A stretch of DNA of 12,957 bases. Source: Solirubrobacteraceae bacterium. Its GTDB lineage: Bacteria > Actinomycetota > Thermoleophilia > Solirubrobacterales > Solirubrobacteraceae. A program made the translations under genes and the position numbers. The notes beneath the pieces are model-generated. The model was not told the origin of the DNA, did not search any database, and worked only from the letters and a program-made list of their open reading frames with translations. Every line of letters starts with the position of its first letter. Position 1 is the first letter of the stretch. Shown here one piece after another: positions 6,327-12,957 of this stretch. The stretch is taken from positions 1 through 12,957 of the forward strand of contig JASHQV010000177.1 of the NCBI GenBank assembly GCA_030038955.1. The letters run 5' to 3'.

Positions 6327-7670
6327 TCAGTACAGCTCCAGGTACTCCTCGAGCTCCCAGTCGGTCACGTGATCGGCGAATCGCTGCAGCTCGTGGCGAC
6401 GCATGACGCCGTACGCAGTGACGAACTCCTCGCCGAGCAGCTCGACGATCCGCTCGTCCCCCTCCAATGCGGCCAGCGACTCCTCGACCGTCATCGGGAG
6501 CTTGGGCTTGGACTCGTCCTCCTCCGCGGGGCCGCGGGCTGGAGGCTCGAGCTCGAGCTCGTCGATGATCCCGAGCAGGCCCGCGCCGAGTACACCGGCA
6601 GACGCCAGATAGGGGTTCGAGAGGCCGGTGGGGGCACGGTTCTCGACGTGAATGCTGTTCGCCATGCCGCCCTTGACGCGAACGAACGCGCTGCGATCCT
6701 CGGGTCCCCAGGACACGTTCGTCGGGCTGAAGGTGTGCGTGCGACGGCGCTTGAGGCAGTTGACCGTGGGTGCGAGCAATGTGTAGATCGACCGTGCGTG
6801 CCGAAGCTGGCCGGCGATGAAGCTGCGTCCGACCTGCGAGAGCCCCCACTCGTGGTCGGGATCGGCCATCGCATTGTCCCCACTTTGGAGGCGGCGCAGT
6901 CCCACGTGGTTGTGGGTGCCCGAGCCGGCGGAGTGTGGAAACGGCTTCGACATGAAGCTCGCGATCAGCCCTTCCTCACGTGCGAGCTCCTTGACCCCGT
7001 TCTTGAAGCTGAAGGCCGTATCCGGGCCGGCCATCCCGGGGCTAGGGGCGAACACGATCTCCCACTGGGACCCCGCGTACTCGCAGTTGGCGGTGATGAT
7101 GTCGACGCCGAACGCGCGCATCTCGCCGACGATCCGCTCGACCGCCGGCACGAACGTGTTACGCACTGTGTTGAAGATGTGGTAGCCCTCGAACAGTGGC
7201 TGCCTGGTGTCGGCGTCGAGCATGTAGAACTCTGGCTCCATCCCCACGAGCGGCTCGAAGCCAAGCTGGCGACAGCGATCGAGCACGCGCCGGAACACGT
7301 ACCGTGGCGCCGCCTCGAGCGGACGACCGTCGTCCCAATACGTGTCGCAGATCATCCGACCGGTCGCCTTCCGCCAAGGGACGATCGCGGCGGTCGCGGG
7401 ATCGGGGCGCAGCCGCTGATCGGCGTAAGCGATCTCCTCGTTGTACAGCGTCCCCGGGACCACGTCCGAGCGGCTGTCTAGCACGACCGCGCCGCCGTAC
7501 ATGTTGAGCCCCTCCTCAGCGTAGCGCGACGCATGCTCGATCGGAACCAGCTTTGAGCGGCTCGTTCCGTGCATGTCCGGCAACTCGAACCGGACGTTGC
7601 GGATCCCCTGCTCGCGCCAAGCCGCCAGGACCTCCTCGGCGGTGATCGCCTGGTTCGCCGCTGTAGCCAC
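6327..7670 (-). CDS. Glutamine-synthetase-like gamma-glutamyl ligase (GS-2)
   Basis: A 447-residue GS-superfamily protein, predicted to form a gamma-glutamyl amide from glutamate, ATP and an amine. The N-terminal domain carries FELPDMHGTSRSKLVP (28-43). Catalytic-site motifs are GMEPEFYM (E145, E147), EYAGSQWE (E197, Q202, E204), GSGTHNHVG (H253, H255), NCLKRRR (304-310), PEDRS (323-327) and VENRAPTGLSNPYL (E343, R345). The GlnA-type flap Glu is absent (HTFSP). A Pro- and acid-rich insert (about 370-392) interrupts the C-terminal domain. GS-2 belongs to a different branch from GS-1 and GS-3: LKRRR replaces SYKR and SNPYL replaces A-N-PYL. It is the last gene of the operon, 3 bp after the upstream stop. 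The GTG start is supported by an AGGAGG run 10 nt upstream. Confidence 0.9.
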   Translation of the reverse strand: MATAANQAITAEEVLAAWREQGIRNVRFELPDMHGTSRSKLVPIEHASRYAEEGLNMYGGAVVLDSRSDVVPGTLYNEEIAYADQRLRPDPATAAIVPWRKATGRMICDTYWDDGRPLEAAPRYVFRRVLDRCRQLGFEPLVGMEPEFYMLDADTRQPLFEGYHIFNTVRNTFVPAVERIVGEMRAFGVDIITANCEYAGSQWEIVFAPSPGMAGPDTAFSFKNGVKELAREEGLIASFMSKPFPHSAGSGTHNHVGLRRLQSGDNAMADPDHEWGLSQVGRSFIAGQLRHARSIYTLLAPTVNCLKRRRTHTFSPTNVSWGPEDRSAFVRVKGGMANSIHVENRAPTGLSNPYLASAGVLGAGLLGIIDELELEPPARGPAEEDESKPKLPMTVEESLAALEGDERIVELLGEEFVTAYGVMRRHELQRFADHVTDWELEEYLELY

Positions 7671-7673
7671 GAC

Positions 7674-8435
7674 TCAGCCACCTCCTCCCGGTGAGTTATC
7701 CCATAGGCCAAGCTCGAGCTGCAGCTCGGCAGCCACATCGCGCGCCGCCGGCGTGCGCTCGGCCGGCACGACGGCGAGAATCCCGCCTTCGCGGCCATCC
7801 CCGCGCACCAGCGCCTCGGCGATCAGCCGAGGCGGCTGCAGGTGGTGGCCCATCCATCCGAACGACGGGTAGGAGTCTCGCACCACCACCAGCGCACCGC
7901 GATGGCCGCGCACGAGTGTCGTCAGCTCCACGAAGTGGCCGACATCCCAGTCAGCGTCCCGCGGCTCGTCGGACGGCTCTCCGGCGAGCTCCGACAGGAT
8001 CGCCTCGGGCGACGGATGGGTGCTCCACAGCAGTCCCCGGCGGAGGTTGGCGATCAGCCGTGCGCGAAGCTCGGGCGCGAGCTCGAGCAGCCGCTCCACC
8101 GCATCCGCGCGCCACGGTCCCCGGAGCGGAACGCACTCGAGCCGATCCGCGGACAGCAGCGCGATCGCCTGCGCGAGTCCTCCTGCGGTCGTCCCGGCAC
8201 GCTCGGCGTCGACCACCGGCAGCTCGTAGCGATAGTCCTGCAGGCTCGTCGCATCGCGCGGCACGTCCGGATGCGGCGGCACGGTCGTGCCCGCGTGCAG
8301 AGCCACGAGATCCTGATCGATCGACTTCCCCCTCCATTCGCTGATGCCCGCCTCGCGCAGGATGCGCGAGGCGGTGAAGGGGCCGCACAGGCTGTCCTTC
8401 TGCTGCTCTGCCAGAGCGGTCTGCTCGTCGATCAT
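7674..8435 (-). CDS. Uncharacterised protein with C39/papain-like Cys-His-Asp arrangement
   Basis: I do not recognise this 253-residue protein from a named family. It begins AEQQKDSLCGPFTASRIL: a Gln (Q11) six residues before C17 in CGP, the spacing of the oxyanion Gln and nucleophile Cys in papain-like and C39 peptidases. Near the C terminus WDVGHFVELT (H167) is followed 20 residues later by VVVRDSYPSF (D187), matching the C39 pattern of G-H-[YF]-V-x-L and a later Asp. The middle (about 80-150) is helical and charged. There is no signal peptide or membrane segment, so it is probably cytoplasmic. It overlaps the PuuD-like gene by ATGA and precedes GS-2 by 3 bp. The Gly-rich tail encodes the next gene's ribosome-binding site. 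By context it could cleave or transfer gamma-glutamyl groups, as phytochelatin synthase (also papain-like) does, but that is inference. The ATG at 8435 is set by the overlap. Confidence 0.8.
   Translation of the reverse strand: MIDEQTALAEQQKDSLCGPFTASRILREAGISEWRGKSIDQDLVALHAGTTVPPHPDVPRDATSLQDYRYELPVVDAERAGTTAGGLAQAIALLSADRLECVPLRGPWRADAVERLLELAPELRARLIANLRRGLLWSTHPSPEAILSELAGEPSDEPRDADWDVGHFVELTTLVRGHRGALVVVRDSYPSFGWMGHHLQPPRLIAEALVRGDGREGGILAVVPAERTPAARDVAAELQLELGLWDNSPGGGG
7681..7688 (-). promoter_or_regulatory. Ribosome-binding site of GS-2, inside the preceding gene
   Basis: Minus strand GGAGGAGG ends 10 nt before the GTG at 7670 and supports that start. The same bases encode the terminal glycines of the C39-like protein. 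Confidence 0.55.
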
Positions 8436-9172
8436 CGTGCCGCCGCCGTGTCTCTGACTCGGTCTCTCGCGCGTACGGCGTGGCTCAGCGCCACGAACAG
8501 GCGGCTGCGATCGTCCGCCTCCGGGTGCCACTGGACTCCCAGCACCCAGCGGCCATCGTCGGCCTCGACGGCCTCGATGACGCCATCCGCGGCGCGCCCG
8601 CTCACGCTAAGCCCCTCCCCCAGATCGAGCAGCGCCTGGTGATGATGGCAGTGCGCCACGTGTACCTGCTCGCCCGCCGCCCGCGCGGCCAGCGAGCCCG
8701 ACTCGAGCTGGACCAGATGCTCGGTGTCCACAAAGCTCCCGAGCGCGCGCCGGTGGAGCCCGTCACCCAGATCCTGGAGCAGCGTGCCGCCGAGCGCAAC
8801 GTTCAGGATCTGCATCCCCCGGCAGATCCCGAGCACCGGCAGCTCGCGCTCGAGTGCGCCGCGCAACAGCGCGAGCTCGAAGGAGTCGCGCTCGGGATAG
8901 GTCGTCTCGGTCTCAGCCGCACGCGTTGCGCCATACGAGGATGGATCGACGTCGGCGCCGCCAATCAGCAGCAGCGCATCGATCCGCTCGAGCAACCCCG
9001 TCGGGGCCCGTGCGTCCACCGGCAACACGATCGCGATCGCTCCAGCGCGTTGCACCGAGGCGACGTAGGAGTCCGCGACCAGATGCGCCTGCTGATCCCA
9101 GAAGCTCCACCGCGCGCGCTCGTGCGCCGCACAGATGCCGATCACCGGCGGATTCTCAGACCACGCGGCCAT
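8432..9172 (-). CDS. Gamma-glutamyl-amine hydrolase, class I glutamine amidotransferase fold (PuuD type, peptidase C26)
   Basis: A 246-residue cytoplasmic hydrolase of the PuuD family, which splits gamma-glutamyl-GABA and similar amides into glutamate and the amine. It shows LLLIGGADVDPSSYG (67-81, characteristic of PuuD), the nucleophile elbow LGICRGMQILNVALGG (C117) and VQWHPEAD (H216, E218), completing the Cys-His-Glu triad. CHHHQALLDLGEGL (175-188) is also typical. Length matches PuuD (about 254). I chose the ATG at 9172 over longer starts because it gives the family N terminus (PPVIGICAAH) and follows GGGAG with a 4-nt spacer, with a second GGGAG 10 nt upstream. It overlaps the end of GS-3 by 17 bp and the C39-like gene by ATGA. 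As a full-length hydrolase between two ligases, it is the clearest marker of a gamma-glutamylation route. Confidence 0.92.
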   Translation of the reverse strand: MAAWSENPPVIGICAAHERARWSFWDQQAHLVADSYVASVQRAGAIAIVLPVDARAPTGLLERIDALLLIGGADVDPSSYGATRAAETETTYPERDSFELALLRGALERELPVLGICRGMQILNVALGGTLLQDLGDGLHRRALGSFVDTEHLVQLESGSLAARAAGEQVHVAHCHHHQALLDLGEGLSVSGRAADGVIEAVEADDGRWVLGVQWHPEADDRSRLFVALSHAVRARDRVRDTAAAR

Positions 9173-10493
9173 AGCGCTCCCGCTCCCAGTCGCTGACCGC
9201 CTCACGCCACGCGGACAGCTCCCACTCACGCGAGATCCGGTAGTAGTCGCAGAACGCCTCGCCGACGCCAGCCCTGAAGGTCGGATCCGCGTCAAACGCA
9301 CGGAGCGCGCTCTCGAGCGAGCCCGGGAGCGGCGGCAGGTCCGCGCGCTCGGATGCGTCGCCCGCCACGGGCGCGGGCGGCGTGGCGCGATCGCGGATCC
9401 CGCCCGTGATCGACACGACGAGCGCCGCCAGCGTCAGATACGGGTTGGCGTCCGCGCCCGGCCGGCGGCACTCGATCCGCCAGCGGCTGCGATCCTCGCC
9501 CTGTATTGCGCGCACCGCGCAGGAGCGGTTCTCAATGCCCCAGCTGACGTTGACCGGCGCGAACCACCCCGGCACCAGTCGCTTGTAGGAGTTGATCGTC
9601 GGGTTGAGCATCAGCGACGCGGCGGGCAGCCGCTCGAGCACACCGGCGATCGCCGCGCCGAACGTCTCGGACAGCTCGAGCTCGCCGGCGTCGGCCGCGA
9701 ACGCGTTGACGCCATCGGCCCAGCAGGACAGGTGGACATGTCCGCTCGACCCCTCCTGCCCGGCCGTCGTCTTGGCGAGGAAGCTCGCCTGCATTCCCAG
9801 CGACGCCGCCACCTCCTTGACGGCGAGCTTGACGAACGCCGCGTCGTCGGCGGCGCGCAGCCCGTCACGCGCGGCGAGCACGAGCTCCAGCAGCCCCGGT
9901 CCCGCCTCGGTGTGCACGGCGGCGAGCTCCACCTCCAGCGCATCGAGAGCCGGAACGAGGGCGGCGACGAACCGCTCGAAGCGCGCCACCTCGCCGAGGC
10001 TGTAGCTGAGGCCGCTGGACAACGGTTGCCCGCCTGCGTCGCGCACCCGCACCTCGTACTCGAGCGCCGCCCTGGACTCGTACCCCAGGTCGGCGAGCTG
10101 CTCCAGGGCGCGACGGAGCGTCTCCCGTGAGGACAGCTCGCAGGAGCTGCCGTCGGGCCAGACGGGCGTGCAGAGACAGATCCGCCAGCCGGGCAGCCAG
10201 GTGAGCTCGCGCAGCGTCGACGGGTCCGGCCGGACGATCAGATCGCCGGCTCCGGATCGGATCCCGAAGCGCTCGTACGAGGCGATGGGGGTGTCGGTCG
10301 GATCGAGCGCCAGCAGCAGGTCGGTGATCACCGACCCGCGCGCCAGCGCCACCTCGAAAGCCTTCGGCCGCAGCGCCTTGCCGCGTACCGATCCGTTCAC
10401 GTCGGGCAACCCAAGCAGGACGAACTCACCGCCGTCGTCGGGCGCCCGCGCGCCAGCCGCGGCCGCCAGCTCGGAGAGTGAGGTCGCGTTCAT
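9156..10493 (-). CDS. Glutamine-synthetase-like ligase (GS-3), divergent
   Basis: A 445-residue GS-superfamily ligase. The N-terminal domain has LGLPDVNGSVRGKAL (27-41). Catalytic motifs are ALEYEV (E145, E147), EAGPGLLELVL (E196, E203), GSSGHVHLS (H252, H254), NPTINSYKRLVPGW (297-310), IENRS (320-324) and RIECRRPGADANPYL (E341, R343). The Gln usually found in the E-x-x-P-G-Q-x-E segment is Leu201 here, which GS-1 and GS-2 do not share, and the flap Glu is replaced in GWFAP. Sequence and linkage to PuuD and a class III aminotransferase point to a gamma-glutamyl-amine synthetase. The Leu may mean altered substrate or reduced activity. The ATG overlaps the aminotransferase stop (ATGA), with GGGAG 7 nt upstream. 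It is the most divergent of the three ligases. Confidence 0.9.
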   Translation of the reverse strand: MNATSLSELAAAAGARAPDDGGEFVLLGLPDVNGSVRGKALRPKAFEVALARGSVITDLLLALDPTDTPIASYERFGIRSGAGDLIVRPDPSTLRELTWLPGWRICLCTPVWPDGSSCELSSRETLRRALEQLADLGYESRAALEYEVRVRDAGGQPLSSGLSYSLGEVARFERFVAALVPALDALEVELAAVHTEAGPGLLELVLAARDGLRAADDAAFVKLAVKEVAASLGMQASFLAKTTAGQEGSSGHVHLSCWADGVNAFAADAGELELSETFGAAIAGVLERLPAASLMLNPTINSYKRLVPGWFAPVNVSWGIENRSCAVRAIQGEDRSRWRIECRRPGADANPYLTLAALVVSITGGIRDRATPPAPVAGDASERADLPPLPGSLESALRAFDADPTFRAGVGEAFCDYYRISREWELSAWREAVSDWERERYGRVV

Positions 10494-11839
10494 ACGGTCG
10501 CTCCCGCGAGCCTGTGCTTGATCACTCGGTCCACCTCGGTCGCAGTGGCGGCGAACCGTTCGATCATCTCGTCGAGCTCCGCGTCGGTGGCGACGAACGC
10601 GGGGGCGAGCAACGTTTGGTCGCCGGTGTAGCCGTCGGCGGTGGAGTGAGTTGACGTGACCAGCAACCCCTGATCGAACGCCGTCTGGTCGACTAGCGCA
10701 GCCGCGTCGAGCTCGTCGGGCAGCAGCGACGTGCCATCGCGCGGGTCGACCAGCTCGACCCCGAGCAGGAACCCGCGCCCGCGCACCTCTCTGACGATCT
10801 CCAGGCCGGCGAGCGCCAGCTCGAGCTGATCGCGCAGCGACGGTCCTCGCTCGCGGACGCGGTCAACCAGCCCTTGCTCACTGAGCGCCTCCAGCACCGC
10901 GAGCCCCACCGCACACGGCAGCGGCGCGCCATCCCAGGTGTGTCCGTGCTCGAACTGCCGCGACCCGGCCGCCAGCACGTCGTAGATCTGCTGCTTGCAC
11001 AGCGTCGCCGCGAGCGGCGCATAGCCCGCTCCCAGCCCCTTGCCGGCAGTGACGATATCCGGCTCTATCGGGAGTGTCTGGTGGGCGAACCAGCTGCCGG
11101 TGCGGCCCACCCCAGTCACCACCTCATCGAGGCAGATCAGGAAGCCGTAGCGCTCGCGCCGCTCAGCCAGACCCTCCCAGAACAGCTTCGGGGGCGTGTA
11201 GCCCGGCAGGGCAGCGCCGCTCACCGGCTCGCAGAAGAAGGCAGCCACCGTATCCGGCCCGGCCTCCTCGAGCGCCCGGTCCAGCTCGTCGAGCGCGGCT
11301 TGGCCGCTGGGGTCAAACCGCCAGGTCGCCGGGGCGATCTGGAGATGTCCGGACAGGTATTCCCCATACGGCTGCTGCAGGCTCCGGCGGCCGGTCAAGG
11401 CGAGTGCGCCGATCAGCGCCCCGTGGTATGCCTGCGCCTGCGAGATGATCCGCCACCGTGCCGTCTGGCCGCGATCGACGTGATACTGACGGATCAGGCG
11501 CAGTGCGGTCTCGTTGGCCTCGGAGCCCCCGGACACGAACCGCACCCTCGCCATCTCGGGTGCCGCCAGCTCGATCAGTCGCTCCGCCAAGCGCTCCTGC
11601 GGCTCGTTCGTGAAGTGATGGTTGTACACGTAGGAGATGCGATGAGCTTGGGCACGCGCCGTCTCGACGATCGGGGTCGCGCCGTAGCCGAGGCAGGTGA
11701 CCATCGCCTCTCCGGAGCAGGCATCGAGCACCTCAAGCCCCTCAGTCGTCCACAGCCGGACTCCCTCGCCGCGCTGGATGCTCGGGTACACCAGGTCGAG
11801 GAACCGGGGCAGGACGTTTGTTTGGTCCGAGGCGATCAC
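10490..11839 (-). CDS. Class III pyridoxal-phosphate aminotransferase
   Basis: A 449-residue omega-aminotransferase, predicted to move a terminal amino group from an amine or amino acid to a keto acid (the PuuE/GABA-transaminase superfamily). It has FVSGGSEANETALRL (101-115, PLP phosphate loop), AQAYHGALIG (135-144), FFCEPVSGA (201-209), ICLDEVVTGVGRTG (235-248; D238 binds the pyridine nitrogen) and TAGKGLGAGYAPL (264-276), with Lys267 as the Schiff-base lysine. Length is normal. The GTG start overlaps the GntR stop by GTGA, and the 3' end overlaps GS-3 by ATGA, so the three genes are translationally coupled. In the Puu pathway the corresponding enzyme transaminates GABA after the glutamyl group is removed. 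The substrate may also be another omega-amine or beta-amino acid; sequence alone does not settle it. Confidence 0.93.
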   Translation of the reverse strand: MIASDQTNVLPRFLDLVYPSIQRGEGVRLWTTEGLEVLDACSGEAMVTCLGYGATPIVETARAQAHRISYVYNHHFTNEPQERLAERLIELAAPEMARVRFVSGGSEANETALRLIRQYHVDRGQTARWRIISQAQAYHGALIGALALTGRRSLQQPYGEYLSGHLQIAPATWRFDPSGQAALDELDRALEEAGPDTVAAFFCEPVSGAALPGYTPPKLFWEGLAERRERYGFLICLDEVVTGVGRTGSWFAHQTLPIEPDIVTAGKGLGAGYAPLAATLCKQQIYDVLAAGSRQFEHGHTWDGAPLPCAVGLAVLEALSEQGLVDRVRERGPSLRDQLELALAGLEIVREVRGRGFLLGVELVDPRDGTSLLPDELDAAALVDQTAFDQGLLVTSTHSTADGYTGDQTLLAPAFVATDAELDEMIERFAATATEVDRVIKHRLAGATV

Positions 11840-12612
11840 GACGCCAGCCTTCTGCGGATTGCCGTCAGCATTGCGCAGATGCTCTGCTCGCTGGCGGCGA
11901 CATGAGCCTCCATCACCGTCTCGGCGCCCTCCTCCTGACGCAGCTCCACCGCCGCAGCGAGCGCCTCGTGCTCGCCTGACAGCCGGCGGTGCCAGGTGTC
12001 TGACTCCGGCAGCAGGCTGATCACGTCGCTCAGCCGCATGCGGATGTCCTCGACCGCCGAGACCATGAACCGGTTGCGGGTGGCCCCGGCCAGCGCGAGG
12101 TGAAAGCCTGTGTCATGGCGCATGTATTGGGCCTCGGTGAGTGCCTTGGACATCGCCTCGATCGCCCCGGTCATCGCATCGATGTCCGCGCGCCGACGCA
12201 TCCGGGCCGCTTCGCAGGCGACCCGCGGCTCGATCGCTCTCCGGTAGGCGAGGACCTCCTCGATCTCCTGCCGCCTCCCCATGACGCGGGCCATCACCCC
12301 CAGCATCGCTTCGGCATCGTCGCCGGGGGCGAGCACGAATGTGCCGCCGTTGCGGCCGCGGCGTGCCTCCACCAGCCGGTCCGCCTCGAGCAGCCGCAGC
12401 GCGTGCTGGACGGTTGGCCGCCCGACCCCGAACGTCGCTGCCAGCTCACGCTCCGACTGCAGCGCCTCACCCGGCTCGATCAGTCGCAGCGCGATGTGGC
12501 GGCGGATCTGCTCGGCGACATACTCGTGGGCGCGCAGCTGCTGGATCGGCGCGAACTCGCCGCGCCCGCCCGCCCTCTGTTCCTGCCCGCCGCGACGAAG
12601 GTCAACCACCAT
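11836..12612 (-). CDS. GntR-family regulator, FadR/FCD subfamily
   Basis: A 258-residue transcription factor with an N-terminal winged helix (about 26-95: SERELAATFGVGRPTVQHALRLLE, then a wing at RRGRNGGTFV) and a C-terminal FCD ligand domain (about 115-250). The FCD metal/ligand residues fit D167, H171 (DTGFHLAL), H215 (GEHEAL) and H237 (EAHVA), so a metal-assisted carboxylate or amine-derived effector is likely. The ATG at 12612 follows AGGAG with a 7-nt spacer. The gene overlaps the upstream amidotransferase by 11 bp and the downstream aminotransferase by 4 bp. It therefore sits inside the operon without room for its own intergenic promoter and probably controls the cluster it is part of. 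No GntR-like operator is visible on this operon inside the window; the nearest candidate dyad is at 1671-1685. The operon promoter lies beyond the right edge. Confidence 0.93.
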   Translation of the reverse strand: MVVDLRRGGQEQRAGGRGEFAPIQQLRAHEYVAEQIRRHIALRLIEPGEALQSERELAATFGVGRPTVQHALRLLEADRLVEARRGRNGGTFVLAPGDDAEAMLGVMARVMGRRQEIEEVLAYRRAIEPRVACEAARMRRRADIDAMTGAIEAMSKALTEAQYMRHDTGFHLALAGATRNRFMVSAVEDIRMRLSDVISLLPESDTWHRRLSGEHEALAAAVELRQEEGAETVMEAHVAASEQSICAMLTAIRRRLAS

Positions 12613-12957
12613 GAACCAGCTCCTGCCGATGCACGACGCGCGCAAGGAAGGCGTCGAACAGACGCCAGGCCGCTGCCCGGGTGCTGTCGGCGCGACGGAC
12701 TGTCTCGTCGAGCAGACGGTTGGGATCGACTCCCTGACGATCAAGCTCGTGGCGATAGACCGCGACCCAGTTGTCCATGATCGCCGGCGTGACCTCGGGG
12801 TGGAACTGGAGCCCGAGGCTGTGGCCGACGATGTACGCCTGTGGCCCAACGTCGCTTTCGGCGATCACTGGCACTCCCGGGGGCGGCGTGAACGTGTCGA
12901 AGTGCCATTGAAACCAAGGTCCTTCCGGGATCAGCGCCGACTCACGCGTACGGATCG
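12602..12957 (-). CDS. Class I glutamine amidotransferase-like protein, partial (5' end outside window)
   Basis: Only the C-terminal 117 residues are present. They show ALIPEGPWFQWHFDTFTPPPG, then HSLGLQFHPEVTPAIMDNWV, with the catalytic His and Glu of the GATase triad in HPE; the nucleophile Cys lies off the window. The frame continues open to the right edge, so the internal GTG at 12874 is not the start. It resembles stand-alone GATase proteins such as those hydrolysing or forming gamma-glutamyl amides. In aniline catabolism a GATase-like protein (AtdA2) partners a GS-like ligase (AtdA1). It is from a different subfamily than the PuuD-like gene at 8432-9172: it has PWFQWHFDTF and lacks PuuD's HHHQ motif. 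The stop overlaps the GntR start by 11 bp, making it the most upstream member of the operon that can be seen. Confidence 0.85.
   Translation of the reverse strand, partial: IRTRESALIPEGPWFQWHFDTFTPPPGVPVIAESDVGPQAYIVGHSLGLQFHPEVTPAIMDNWVAVYRHELDRQGVDPNRLLDETVRRADSTRAAAWRLFDAFLARVVHRQELVHGG
12620..12624 (-). promoter_or_regulatory. Ribosome-binding site setting the GntR start
   Basis: Minus-strand AGGAG, 7 nt before the ATG at 12612, lies inside the end of the amidotransferase gene. It decides between this ATG and longer in-frame starts reaching 12849. Confidence 0.6.

Noticed and set aside
6535..6562. Repeated GAGCTC/CTCGAG units
   Set aside because: They lie within GS-2 and encode the ELELE stretch of its acidic insert; there are too few copies to be a separate repeat element.
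5485..6849. Minus-strand open frame of 454 codons spanning the SDR and the end of GS-2
   Set aside because: It is antisense to the SDR and off-frame to GS-2, and its composition is that of a shadow frame.
5907..7481. Plus-strand open frame of 524 codons
   Set aside because: It is off-frame to the SDR and antisense to GS-2, both of which have clear motifs. Its translation has no recognisable domain.
9135..10130. Plus-strand open frame of 331 codons opposite GS-3
   Set aside because: Antisense shadow of a gene with intact GS motifs.
10874..11905. Plus-strand open frame of 343 codons opposite the aminotransferase
   Set aside because: Antisense shadow; the minus-strand product has all class III aminotransferase motifs.
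11996..12006. TGTCTGACT, similar to the GntR-like dyad
   Set aside because: Lies inside the GntR coding sequence and the second arm is imperfect, so it is probably chance.

Overview
The window is a very G+C-rich, gene-dense bacterial segment with frequent GTG starts, tightly overlapping genes and TetR regulators of a style common in Actinomycetota. Those regulators, with a helical core containing an 'AEILHG' or 'VEVLAAGPAALARR' stretch, suggest a Thermoleophilia/Solirubrobacterales-like actinobacterium. The taxonomic placement is inference. I see no rRNA, tRNA, CRISPR array, insertion sequence or integrase.

Left part (1-1617): two divergent TetR-type regulators, 136-684 on minus and 898-1617 on plus. 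The 213-bp region between them holds two long, unrelated inverted repeats (748-778 and 841-874), plausible operators. A third strong inverted repeat (36-80) lies beyond the 3' end of the minus-strand regulator. Middle-left (1618-4019): a two-gene plus-strand unit with a 4-bp ATGA overlap. It encodes a protein of the glycerol-1-phosphate dehydrogenase/AraM family and a NagD/AraL-type HAD phosphatase. A GntR-like dyad (1671-1685) lies in its leader.

Right part (4079-12957): a gamma-glutamylation cluster resembling the Puu (gamma-glutamylated putrescine) pathway and related amine pathways. Seven minus-strand genes, in order of transcription, run as one unit with overlaps or 3-bp spacing: a class I glutamine amidotransferase (cut by the window edge), a GntR/FCD regulator, a class III aminotransferase, a glutamine-synthetase-like ligase (GS-3), a PuuD-type gamma-glutamyl hydrolase, an unrecognised protein with a C39/papain-like Cys-His-Asp arrangement, and a second GS-like ligase (GS-2). 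Beyond it lies an SDR dehydrogenase on the plus strand, convergent with GS-2, and a third GS-like ligase (GS-1) on minus, divergent from the SDR.

Working model: an amine taken up by the cell is joined to glutamate by one or more of the three GS-like ligases. The gamma-glutamyl amide is modified by the SDR, the aminotransferase or enzymes outside the window, and one or both GATase-type hydrolases release glutamate. All three ligases keep the GS metal and ATP residues but lack the catalytic Glu of the GS 'YEAP'-type motif, which fits amine ligases better than ammonia-assimilating GlnA. PuuB-like (FAD oxidase) and PuuC-like (aldehyde dehydrogenase) genes are not in the window. The C39-like protein embedded in this operon is the best candidate for an undescribed component.
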